A DNA stretch of 64,000 nt from Salvia splendens (taxonomy: Eukaryota; Streptophyta; Magnoliopsida; Lamiales; Lamiaceae): assembly GCF_004379255.2 (NCBI RefSeq), contig NC_056052.1:11998589-12062588 (forward strand), read 5' to 3'. Each line of letters begins with the position of its first letter. Position 1 is the stretch's first letter. Below are positions 32,529 through 42,333 of the stretch, piece by piece. The notes below the pieces were generated by a model. That model searched no databases, was not told where the DNA came from, and saw only the letters and a program-made list of their open reading frames with translations. Position numbers and translations under genes: made by a program.

Positions 32529-34380
32529 TCATCTCCCTCTTGAGAAGGATTTGTCCTCAAATCTGGGTCGTCCCCTACAAAATCAAACGGGCTCAAGTCA
32601 GCCACATTAAAAGTACAACTCATGTTATACTCACCAGGAAGATCAATGATGTAGGCATTGTCGTTCACACGCTCTAGGACCATAAATGGGCCATCCCCTC
32701 GCGGGGCAAGCTTGGATCTTGCTTTGTCGGGAAAACGTATTTTCCGAAAGTGTACCCACACCCAATCTCCGGGGTTGAACAACATTTTCTTTCGCCCTTT
32801 GTTCACCCTTTGAGCTACTTGTTCCCCCATCTTGCGGATGCGTTCTTGCACTCGAGTGTGCATGTCTTGTACAAACTTGGCCTTCTTCATCCCACCTACA
32901 TCAACCATATAAGACAAAGGCAAATCGGCCGTGGACAAGTCCAACGGGGTGAGTGGATTGAAACCATAGACAACCTCAAAAGGGGATTGTTGGGTGGTGG
33001 AATGTATGGTCCTATTATAAGCAAATTCGGCTATAGGCAAACATTCTTCCCAAGAAGTTTTATTTTCAAAAACCAAGGCACGGAGAAGAGTTCCCAATGA
33101 GCGGTTTACAACTTCCGTTTGACCATCCGTTTGGGGATGTGCGGTGGTAGAGAAAAGAAGTTTGGTGCCCATCCTACCCCAAAGCGTTTTCCAAAAGAAA
33201 CTCAAAAATTTGACGTCTCTATCACTTACAATAGTTTTCGGGACCCCATGGATTCTTACAACCTCCTTGAAAAATAAACTAGCAATGAATTTGGCATCAC
33301 TTGTCTTCCGACATGGAATGAAGTGAGCCATTTTGGAAAACCGATCCACCACCACAAAGATGCTATCATTTTTCCGAGGAGACATTGGGAGACCTAGAAC
33401 AAAGTCCATGGACAAGTCTACCCAAGGATGTGTAGGAGTAGGCAAAGGGGTGTAAAGACCATAATTGTTAGATTTAGACTTGGCTTGCCTACACTCTAAG
33501 CAACTACTACGAAACTTTTCAACATGCTTCTTCATGCAAGGCCAAAAGAAATGCTCACTTAGTATGTCAAAAGTTTTAAGCAACCCAAAATGACCCATTA
33601 GGCCCCCTAGGTGAGCCTCCTTAATCAACAAGTTTCTCAAAGAGCATGAAGGTATGCACAACCTATTCTCTCTAAAAAGATAGCCATCCAACTTATAGTA
33701 TTTATCAAAAGCACCTTTTTCACAAGCTCCGTAAATAGAAGAAAAGTCATGATCATGCTCATAAAGGTCTTTAATAAACTCAAATCCAACATATTTGGAG
33801 GCACACATAGTAAGCACACGCTTTCTCAAACACACGGTATCACTCACAAGTAAAGTGCCATCATGCAAGGTCTCAAAAGGCTTCCTAGAAAGAGCATCGG
33901 CAACCACATTGTCCTTTCCCTTCTTGTACCTAATGACATAGGGAAAAGTCTCTAGGAAAACACTCCATTTAGCATGCCTTTTATCAAGTTTATGTTGACC
34001 TCCTAAGAACTTAATAGACTCATGATCCGTGTGTATCACAAACTCCTTGTGCATCAAGTAGTGTTGCCAATTCTCAAGGCAACGGACTATAGCATACAAC
34101 TCCTTGTCGTATGTGGGGTAGTTCAATTGGGCTTGATTTAGTTTTTCCGAGAAGTAAGCTATGGGCTTACCCTCTTGCATGAGAACTCCCCCGATCCCCA
34201 CACCACTTGCATCACACTCAAGTTCAAAAGTTTTATCAAAATTAGGGAGTGCTAGTAAGGGAGCATGCGTGAGGTCATTTTTCAAAATACTAAACGCTCT
34301 CTCTTGCTCCTCCCCCCACTTAAACTCAACATTTTTTTTGACAAGGTGGTTCAAGGGTGAAGCTTTTGTGAAAAATCCCT
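32249..34380 (-). pseudogene. RNase H and integrase part of copy C pol
   Basis: Second half of the polyprotein. RNase [42 protein letters not shown]. Integrase: zinc finger with [10 protein letters not shown] and CLECRQAKS; core D (SMDFVLGLP), D (VSDRDVKF), E ([12 protein letters not shown]); C-terminal [20 protein letters not shown] and [10 protein letters not shown]. It ends in a Pro/Arg-rich tail of repeated ARPG-type words encoded by the LTR palindromes. Separated from the RT ORF by a one-base loss in a T run near 34370, so the polyprotein cannot be read straight through. Everything else looks intact. Confidence 0.92.
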
Positions 34381-37300
34381 AACAAACCTCCTATAGAAGC
34401 TAGCAAGGCCATGAAAGGACCTAACCTCACTCACATTCCTAGGTGTTGGCCATTCCCTAATGGCTTTCACCTTTTCCTCATCTACCCGCACTCCTTCCTT
34501 TCCCACAACAAAACCAAGAAACACAACTTCCTCAACACAAAAAGTGCATTTAGGCAACTTGGCATATAAAGTATGCATTCTCAACACTTCAAGCACATTC
34601 CTAAGATGACTAGCATGCTCTTCAACACTACGACTATAAATCAAGATATCATCAAAATATACCACCACAAATTTCCCAATAAAAGGACGAAGTACATGAT
34701 TCATCAAACGCATGAATGTAGAAGGGGCATTAGTTAAACCAAAAGGCATCACAAGCCATTCATATAAGCCAAATTTGGTTTTGAAAGCGGTTTTCCATTC
34801 ATCTCCCTCTTTCATGCGAATTTGGTGATATCCACTAGCCAAATCAATTTTAGAGAAACATATAGAGCCACAAAGATCCTCTAACATGTCGTCTAACCTA
34901 GGTATAGGGTGTCTATATTTGATGGTGATTTTGTTAATTGCCCTACAATCTACACACATCCTCCAACTTCCGTCCTTCTTAGGTACAAGAATGACGGGTA
35001 CGGCACAAGGAGATAGAGATTCACGAATTAGACCTTTGGCAAGGAGTTCCTCGACTTGCCTTTGTAGCTCTTGTGTCTCCTTGGGGTTCGCCTTGTATGC
35101 GGCCCGGTTTGGGAGTGATGATCCCGGCAAAAGGTCAATTTGATGCTCGATCCCCCTCATGGGAGGGAGTTCACTCGGGAGTTCTTCCGGGAATACATCT
35201 TCAAATTCCTGCAACACACTTTGGACAATCAAAGGATACGGGTCAAGGTTAGTAGCTAAGCACAAATCCTTACGGACCACGAGGAGAACGGAGAGGTGAT
35301 TGTTTAGTGCCCACCCAAGGTCGGTTTTACTAGCTATCAAACATTCCTTTCCCCCTCTTGTTTGTGGGTGCTCTCCTTTGGGCGCTTTTATTTTTCTCTC
35401 ACCACCCCCACTCTCACTTGGCTTTTTTAGCTCACATTCTTCTACTAGCCTTTTTTCCCTATCTCTCTCTCTTTCCTTTTGTAGATGTTGGCTAGCCTCA
35501 AACACGGCACTAGGTAGCAATGGCTTCAAACGAACCTTCAACCCGTTGAGGATGTAGAAATACTCATTCGTGAAGCCATTTTTGTAGGCCCTTCTATCAA
35601 ACTCCCATGGCCTCCCTAGCAAAACATGACATGCCGTCATAGGAATGATATCACATAGGATTTCTTCCTCAACTTCTCCAATCTTCAATGGAACTTTGCA
35701 TTGAGCCTTCACCCTCAACTCTCCGGAGTCCCCTAACCATTGCAATTTGTAGGGGTTTGGGTGTTTAAGTACCTTCAATCCCAACTTGGCCACCAACCGG
35801 TCACACACCACATTTGTACAACTCCCTCCATCTATGATGACCAAGCACGTCTTGGACTTCACCTTACACTTCATATGAAAGATGTTGCACCTTTGCTCCT
35901 TATGCTCATCAAGGTTGGGTTGTACATTGAGCATTCGGAGTACAACCATAGCCCTTAAGGGTGTATCTTCTTCTTCGCCACTAGAAAAAGCTATGTCGGT
36001 GTCCGGGCTCACTTCTTTAGTGCCCACACCCTCCCCATCTCCTTCATCTTCCTCACTATACACGCTACCATCTTGCCCGATAACCATTACCCGTTGGTTT
36101 GGGCACTCGCGTGCATAATGGCCATACCCCTTGCACTTGAAACATTGAACCTTCTTGTCTTCCATAGGGGCTATAGCTTTAATAGGTTGAGTACCCGGTA
36201 AAGCCTTCGCGATCGGCCTCCCTTGCGTGTTTGGATTGGCCATGTTTTCCACCTTCTTGCCGGGAGCACTCCACTTGCTAGTCCCCGTCCCTCCGGTTTG
36301 GCTAGACGCCCATTTAGCCCGGCTAGAAACCAACTCCTTACTTTGCCTCTCAAAAGTGTCGGCAAACCCAATCACCTCATCCAAGGAAATTCCCCTCAAT
36401 GCCTCCACTTGCACCTTGTGCTTCAAGTTGATGTTAAGGCCATGGATAAATCGATCTTGAGTCGCCTCTTCTCGCTCCTCCACCCCTACCTTGCTCATCA
36501 ATGATAGGAGTTCATAGTAGTACTCCATTACGCTCTTCGTCCCTTGCTTCAAATCTTGAAACTCCCCTCGAAGTCGGAGGAAATAGGACTTTGGTACAAA
36601 GGTAGTCCTCATGAGCTCACACAACTCCGCCCACGAACCCACTTCCCCTCCCCTAACCATCCTTCTCCTCCTCATCGTATCATTCCACCATGTATCCGCA
36701 TTGCCACGAAACTCGGCTATTGCCACCTTCACCTTATCACCTTCCGAAAAGTTATGGAGTGAGAAAATTTTGCTCATTTGTGACTCCCATTCCAAGTAGG
36801 CCTCGGGATCAAACTTGCCGTGGAACTCGGGAAATGTGTGCTTGATAGACTTGGTGGGATCATCATACCGCGGCTCCATCTCCTCCTCATAGTTTCTATA
36901 TCTTCCATGCCTACCATTCCACCCATGGTGCCCCATGTTTCCATTCCCTCTTCCGCCCATCATGTTCCCGAACCTACCATTCCTATTCCCATTCCGTCCT
37001 CCTCCTTGTCCCCCACGCCCCCCATGATCGTACCAACCATATGGCTCTTCCTTTCCATTACTCCCCTCGGAGGCATCATGATGTGTGTGATTGCTCCTAG
37101 GGGTGTTTGACCTTGATAGTCGCACGGCCTTCAAAGCGTTGAGCTCGTCGTGGAGAAAAGTTTGGTTTTCATGGATGGATGCTTGGTTCACCTTGAGTTC
37201 CTTCAAATCCCCGAACATAGCATCTTGAGTGACATGCATTGTGGTTTGGCCTTCTTTTAGATCCCTCAAATCCGTCATAATTTTTTCCATCAAGTTTTTC

Positions 37301-37383
37301 AACTCATCCCCCGCCACACTAAGACTCGTGCTCGCACCCGGTTGCGGATCCCCCATCGTGGTGGATCTAGTACGAGGTGGCAT
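34351..37383 (-). pseudogene. Gag, protease and RT part of copy C
   Basis: 1,010-residue ORF starting at 37383 (MPPRTRSTTMGDPQPG). Order: a coiled-coil-like N-terminus, a Gly/Asn/Arg-rich stretch around residues 125-155, the gag core (EFHGKFDPEAYLEWE, FVPKSYFLRLRGEFQDL), CCHC knuckle CFKCKGYGHYAREC near residue 425, protease with DGGS instead of DTGS (VIIDGGSCTNVVC, as is common in this clade), and RT with WRMCVDCRAINK, LPFGLTNA-type MPFGLTNA and YFDDILIYS. The frame is lost at the RT/RNase H boundary by the T-run deletion. Retains all visible catalytic residues. Confidence 0.92.
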
Positions 37384-38152
37384 TCACAATGGTACCTACA
37401 ATAAGAAATAAAAATAAACTAGGATCTAGTCCTAAGGGTTAGTAAAATCCACACTCACACACACAAGAAGGGGAGATTTTAGTAAGAACTCACTACCCAA
37501 TTGGTAATCCCACCCCCAATTCACTCACCAATGTCACTCGGAAAAGGGCTTAGAATATAGTGAGGGCTAGGTTCACTCACTCTCAATATCCAACTTCCAA
37601 AATGCAAGTGCTAAGACAAATCAATCAAGGTATACACATAGGCAATATAACCAAGCAAGTAAAGCCAATAAAGCATGTGAAAGTAAGGTTCAATGCCTAA
37701 GGAAGCTAACAAACAAACTTAGTTGAGCTGAAAATTTATGTAACTCTTGGCTGATCTTTAGGATTTTTTTTTGATATGGCTACCCAACCCCAAAATTGAT
37801 GAAACTTAGTAGATAACAAGATTAAAGGGTTTAGAATGAGGGAAAAATATCCCCAATATAGCAGGTTATCAAGAGGACCCTCGATTTTACGTTTTCCCCA
37901 AATCTGTCAAACTAGGGCACAAAACAGGGCAGCAACTTCACACATTAATTGGACCTATCAAACGATGGAATTTTTGGCTGAGATTTTTCAGGAAAATAGT
38001 TCATATCTCAAGGTTCATGCACACCAAAAATCAGCTCAATCCTACAATAATTGACCAATAAACAAGCAAAGGATAAAACAAAAGAAATAAGGAAAAACAA
38101 GGAAAATGAAATTTCATAGAGGTTTAAAATCAAACACTTGGTAGGCACCTAG

Positions 38153-38167
38153 GCTCTAGATACCAAA
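38153..38167 (-). promoter_or_regulatory. Primer binding site of copy C
   Basis: Minus strand TTTGGTATCTAGAGC directly next to the 5' LTR end, matching an initiator Met tRNA 3' end with one inserted base. Copy B carries the same variant. Confidence 0.85.
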
Positions 38168-39037
38168 TGATAAGGTTCCTTGTGAGGGAAACCTTCCATG
38201 TGCCCAAGAAATACCCAAAGCGGTGTTTGATTTCAATTTTTTTGTGTTTTCAAAGATAAAGTAAAGATAAGTTGAGCTAGCCACAAAAACTAAACTCAAA
38301 ATGGTTTTGGATGGAGAGAAAGAAGGTGAGAAGAAAGTGTAAAGAATGAGGAATCCTCTTTGAGGACCTATGACCTCCCACAAAAAGATGTGGGCAACCC
38401 TAGGCTACTTTCACCCAAAGCAAATACTCCATTGGCTCCACATTAATGACTACACAACCATAAATGCATACCTATACTTGATTTAGCAAAATGAACATAA
38501 AACAAGCAACCTACAATGTAGGAATTTGGATAGAAATCTCACATGGGAGATGCTCTCAAAGGAGTCTTCATAATAACATTCATCAAAGTCTGCCCTTAAA
38601 GTCTTACAAAAAGGATATTTATAGTTAGGGTTGGAAACCCAAGAAAAGGGCTAAAAAACAAGGAAAAACGGATGTAAAAGTTGAATCGCCCGGCCGGGCG
38701 TTTTGGGAAAGTGAAATCGCCCGGTCGGGCGAACTTTCTGGATTCGGCACTGCTTCTTCAAACGCCCGGTCGGGCGTTCTGGGATGGTGAAATCGCCCGG
38801 TCGGGCGAACTTTCTGGACTGTGGACGATGCTCAGCGCACAAACGCCCGGTCGGGCGTTTTGGAGGTGTGGATTCGCCCGACCGGGCATTCCATCTGCCT
38901 CCTCCATTCCCCTCCTAATGAAGTTTGAAACGCCTTCCCGAAGCATTTGTCTCATTGATCTCGTGACGGGCCTTCCGGGCAGCTTAAGGGGAGTCGTGGT
39001 CGGGTCAGCCCGGGCCTTGGACTTCCCGTTTGTATCA
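38168..39037 (-). repeat. 5' LTR of copy C with promoter
   Basis: Nearly identical to 31659-32528. On the minus strand a TATA box (TATAAATA, 38616-38623) lies about 65 bases downstream of the last of six GC-rich palindromes (38687-38888), so these sit in U3 where promoter elements are expected. Confidence 0.9.
38687..38888. promoter_or_regulatory. Palindrome cluster in the U3 region of copy C
   Basis: The same six 14-bp palindromes as in the other LTR, at the same offsets (all shifted by 6,509). Paired spacing of 31 bp in all three pairs. They lie upstream of the TATA box. A role as protein-binding sites or DNA cruciforms is inference. Confidence 0.6.
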
Positions 39038-39042
39038 GTAAT

Positions 39043-39163
39043 CTTTCGCTTTCATTCTGTTCTTATCAATAAAGCTCATCTTATCGCATCTGGGTTACGT
39101 TAAAATTGCTGTGTGTGTTCTATTTTGAGAGTTCACTCCACGATTGTGGCTGGGTACTTAACA
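39043..39163 (+). repeat. 3' LTR of copy B, right part
   Basis: Continues the LTR from CTTTCGCTTTCATTCTG to TACTTAACA, equal to 26780-26900. Contains AATAAA at about 39069. Followed by CAGGC, the right target copy. Confidence 0.93.
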
Positions 39164-39166
39164 CAG

Positions 39167-39505
39167 GCGTGGAGTCTTTACAAGGAAGATAGTTTGAGAA
39201 AACTAGTCGATCCTTGTCTGGATGAGGCTTTCGACTTGGGACAAGTGGAACGTGCAATCCAGGTGGGGCTGCTGTGCGTGCAGAACAGCCCAGACGACAG
39301 GCCAAACATGTCGTCTGTGGTGTTCATGCTGGGGAATGAAGTGGTGCTTCCACAGGCGAAGCAGCCAGGTTTCTTCACGGAGAGGGACATTTCTATTGAT
39401 GACAGCTCCAACAGCTCTAATCCGACAGCTTCGCATAATCAAATTACAATCACTTGGACACACAAGGCAGATAGGAGTCAAAACTGTTTTTGTACATTGT
39501 GTTAA
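39167..39505 (+). pseudogene. Receptor kinase last exon: end of kinase and C-tail
   Basis: Begins right after the acceptor CACAG, partly supplied by the LTR/target junction. Reads AWSLYKEDSLRKLVDPCLDE, AIQVGLLCVQNSPDDRPNMS, VVFMLGNEV and a Ser-rich tail with SHNQITIT, stop at 39503. The RPxMS motif is the conserved Arg region of the kinase C-lobe. No lesion within this exon. Confidence 0.9.
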
Positions 39506-40343
39506 TTATTTGGTGGTCTGTAACTAAGAAAGAGAGAGAGATAAAAAAATATATATACAGCCATTTATTTGAATTTTTCATGCTAGGATGTTCCTGAGAT
39601 GTTCCAAACAAACAAAGTTTGAAGAATGATGAACATTCAGTTTCTGTTTTCTATAATAAAGTATTGATTGGCATATGAATATAACATAATTTTGATTTCA
39701 TTATGACATGTGTGTGGTTTCTCAATTTGTGGGTGGCTCAAGTAGTTAATTAGTTCAATTTCGTAACTCAATTCGTGAGTGCATTTCGCAACGAAAAAGG
39801 ATAAAAGCCATGCTTTGAGGAGAAGAAAGAAGGTTTGTAGATTACTGAATGATGACGATTATAAGGTGAATCAATAATACGAGAATCTCCAGCTGCGTGT
39901 GTGGTCCCTCTTGCGAGCACTAGCAGGATCCTCCTCCACTTCGACAGCGTTGGTTGCTTCTATCATCTTTGTAGCTGATGCACTCTTGTCTCTTTTGTCA
40001 CGCAGCGCATTGGATTTTGATTTTTCTTCTTTTTCTAATAATATATGGTGACTTTTGGTGTAATTTGGCCTATAAATTTAAGCATCTATGATCCGCTGCA
40101 GAGTAGAGGAGAACAAGGTGCTTTCATCATTAAATGACACAATCTGAATCGGTTGAATTAGTTTAGATTATCTGAAATGGAAGTCCTTTGTTAGTCAAGC
40201 CAGTTATTTGATTGCACCAAGGAATCTTCTGTCTTATCTCTTACAGAGGAAATAGATGAATACATTGTCTGCCAAGTGGAGCTGATTGCATACACACAGA
40301 TGTTTGATTCATGGGGTGCCCTATTACCACCTCATATGTGATC
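39506..40343. other. 3' flank of the receptor kinase gene, AT-rich
   Basis: Contains a possible polyadenylation region (AATAAA near 39655). Nothing else firm except the possible minus-strand exon at 39871-40038. No repeats recognised. Confidence 0.5.
39871..40038 (-). pseudogene. Possible terminal exon of an unrecognised gene
   Basis: After a plausible acceptor (TTATTAG) the minus strand reads KKKNQ- or EKEEKSKSNALRDKRDKSAS (the latter open), then ATKMIEATNAVEVEEDPASA and RKRDHTRSWRFSYY, stop at 39871-39873. It is charged and non-repetitive, like a real C-terminus. No upstream exon identified; the PIF element starts 300 bp away. Could be chance. Confidence 0.3.
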
Positions 40344-40346
40344 TAA

Positions 40347-42330
40347 GAGTGTCCACTATGGGACGCCCGCGGCTATAGCCGCGGGTTGGGGCGGTAGGCG
40401 GGCGCATTATAGTGGCAGAGTTGTCCGCCCGGCGGGCGGACACCATTTCGGGGGCGGTATGCGGCGGACGCGCGTTCGCCGACTCCGGGGCGAGGACGCG
40501 GCTATGGGGGGTGGACGCGGCTATAGGCGCGGCGCCTATAGTGGCGGCGCCAACCGCCGCGGCTATGCCGATTTTCAATTTTTTTTTTTACATTTCAATT
40601 CCCCTATAAATACATCCCACTCCATTCATTATTTTCACACCATTCCAACACAACATCTATACAAATTTCTCTCACTACAATTTGGGGTCGGAAATGAACA
40701 ATTTGTGGAGAGACAGCTGGAATGCTCTGATTCAACAGGTGCAACACCAGGCCGCCCAGGAGGTAGCGGCCCGTTTGGCGGAGGAGGCGGAGGATGCGGA
40801 GGATCCGATCCCTCGCACCATTACTCATCGGCGGACAATCCCACGAGACCACGTCGGTGCTCACCAACGTCTAATGGATGATTACTTCGTGGATAACTCC
40901 CGTTATCCACCCGAGATATTCCGCAGTAGATTCAGGATGTCGCAGCGGCTGTTCAACTATATAGCGACGAATTTGGCGGAGCGTTACCGGTGCTTCACCC
41001 TCCGGCGTGATGCGGCTGGCCGGATCGGGCTGTCCACACAACAGAAGTGCACCGCTGCAATCCGACAGCTTGCCTACGCCGGACCAGCGGACATGTTCGA
41101 TGAATACCTACGGATGGGTGAGACGACTGGCCTCACGGTGCTTACGCAGTTCTGTAAGGGGATCCGTGAAATTTTCGGTGGGGAGTTTCTACGGAAGCCC
41201 AACCCGGATGAGTGTCAGCGACTACTGGATATGCACGGGTCGGTGCACGGCTTCCCAGGAATCTTAAGAAGCATCGATTGCATGCATTGGGAGTGGAGGA
41301 ACTGCCCCGTGGCATGGAAAGGCCAGTTCACTACTGGATTCAAAAGCAAACATCCAACGATGATACTGGAAGCCGTTGCGGACTACCGTCTGAAGATCTG
41401 GCATGCGTATTTCGGCGTGGCAGGTTCAAACAACGACATCAATGTTCTTCAGTCGTCGCCGCTCTTCAACGAGGAGTGCGGGGGGAGGGGCCAGAAATCA
41501 GCTTTGTAGCCAACGGTACGCAGTACAGTAGGGGCTACTATTTGGCAGATGGAATATATCCGCGGTGGCCCGTATTCGTGAAGACTGTCCGCCAACCGGT
41601 AGGACCGATGAAACAATATTTTGCGCGCAAACAAAAGAGTGCTAGAAAGGACGTTGAGCGGGCTTTTGGTGTCCTCCAATCGCGGTGGGCTATTATACGG
41701 TGTCCGGCACGAGTTTGGCACGAAGATGATGTCGCGAATATTATGTTAGCCTGTATCATATTGCATAATATGATAATAGAAGATGAAGGATTTGCGGCAG
41801 AGCGATGGGCGCCGGAAGAGGGCGCAAGTACAAGTCACGGTGTCGCCTCCGCGCCGATCCAGATGGGCGTACCACGGAGCAATGAATATTTGATCCAACG
41901 CTTCGCTGATATGCGCAGGACCACATCACATAACACACTGCAGGCCGATTTGATTGAAGAAGTGTGGGCACGTAGGGGAGGTGGTGGCGTTGTGTAAACT
42001 TGGTAGTGATTTGTACTAGATTCAATGTAGTGTGTGATTTTAATTTTAATTTTAATATAGTAGGTAATTCTAATTTTAATTTTAATTTGTATTTTATTTT
42101 TATTTTAAATTCGTATAGTCGGCTTCTTCTAATTACGTATAGCCCGATAAATATGTTCATAATTACTTGAAACATTATAAAATGAAAGTTGATTATAAAA
42201 TTTGGGGGCTATTGGAGGTGTCCACCATAGTGGCGGACACAAAATTTTGGGGCTATGGACAACAAAATTGGGGCTATGGACAAAAACTGGGGCGGGGCTA
42301 TTGGGCGTGTCCGCCTTATAGTGGACACCC
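40347..42330 (+). mobile_element. PIF/Harbinger transposon, nearly complete
   Basis: 1,984 bp with inverted ends GAGTGTCCACTAT and ATAGTGGACACCC and 3-bp target duplications TAA (40344-40346, 42331-42333). The 5' leader is very GC-rich with palindromes, including the perfect CCCGCGGCTATAGCCGCGGG at 40366-40385. One transposase gene; no room for, and no sign of, the Myb-like second ORF usual in PIF elements. Confidence 0.93.
40694..41997 (+). pseudogene. PIF/Harbinger DDE transposase, single frameshift
   Basis: Start ATG at 40694 (MNNLWRDSWNALIQQV). Conserved parts: YFVDNSRYPPEIFRSRFRMS, RQLAYAGPADMFDEYLRMGE, IDCMHWEWRNCPVAWKGQ (first Asp), GVAGSNNDINVLQSSPLF (second Asp), then in the next frame GYYLADGIYPRWPVFVKT, KDVERAFGVLQSRWAI (Glu) and IILHNMIIEDE. 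The frame changes once, near 41480-41500 in a G-rich run, so a one-base event separates the catalytic Asp pair from the Glu. Otherwise full length, about 430 residues. Confidence 0.9.
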
Positions 42331-42333
42331 TAA

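Larger units (their letters stand above)
31659..39037 (-). mobile_element. Young CRM-like Ty3/gypsy retrotransposon (copy C), nested in the LTR of copy B
   Basis: 7,379 bp with two 870-bp LTRs (31659-32528 and 38168-39037) that differ at only two positions by eye. Perfect target duplication GTAAT (31654-31658, 39038-39042). The primer site on the minus strand next to 38167 reads TTGGTATCTAGAGCC (initiator Met). The polyprotein runs through the polypurine tract into the 3' LTR, a known trait of the CRM clade. I see no CR motif or chromodomain, so centromere targeting is not implied. Confidence 0.93.
26476..39163 (+). mobile_element. Reina-like chromovirus (Ty3/gypsy, copy B) in the last receptor kinase intron
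   Basis: LTRs at 26476-26900 and 31355-39163, the latter split by a nested element at 31659-39037. Without the nested element and its extra GTAAT it is about 5.3 kb. Target duplication CAAGC on the left and CAGGC on the right, one base diverged. Initiator-Met-type primer site TGGTATCTAGAGCC (26903-26916). Gene order is gag-protease-RT-RNase H-integrase-chromodomain. Short LTRs, small size and a C-terminal chromodomain suggest the Reina or Galadriel lineage. The LTRs differ at about 5 sites in 425 by eye. Confidence 0.92.
22010..39505 (+). pseudogene. G-type lectin S-domain receptor kinase gene, broken by four nested insertions
   Basis: A plant S-locus-like receptor kinase, related by pattern to Arabidopsis At4g27290-type genes. 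Such proteins are plasma-membrane kinases with an extracellular lectin, S-locus glycoprotein, EGF and PAN region. Traceable parts: signal peptide (22010-22071), lectin domain (22652-22997), S-locus/EGF/PAN (24477-25341), membrane segment (25414-25573), kinase pieces (25648-26400) and last exon (39167-39505). Insertions: TRIM, hAT, a Reina-like gypsy and, inside that, a CRM-like gypsy. Other lesions: a 1-base insertion near 25534, a TAG in the glycine-rich loop, a short exon lacking the middle of the N-lobe, loss of the catalytic HRD loop and a TAG near 26297. Non-functional as a kinase. Confidence 0.9.

Noticed and set aside
34351..34380. Programmed frameshift between RT and RNase H of copy C
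   Set aside because: The break sits in a plain T run in the middle of pol, where related elements are read in one frame; a one-base deletion is simpler.
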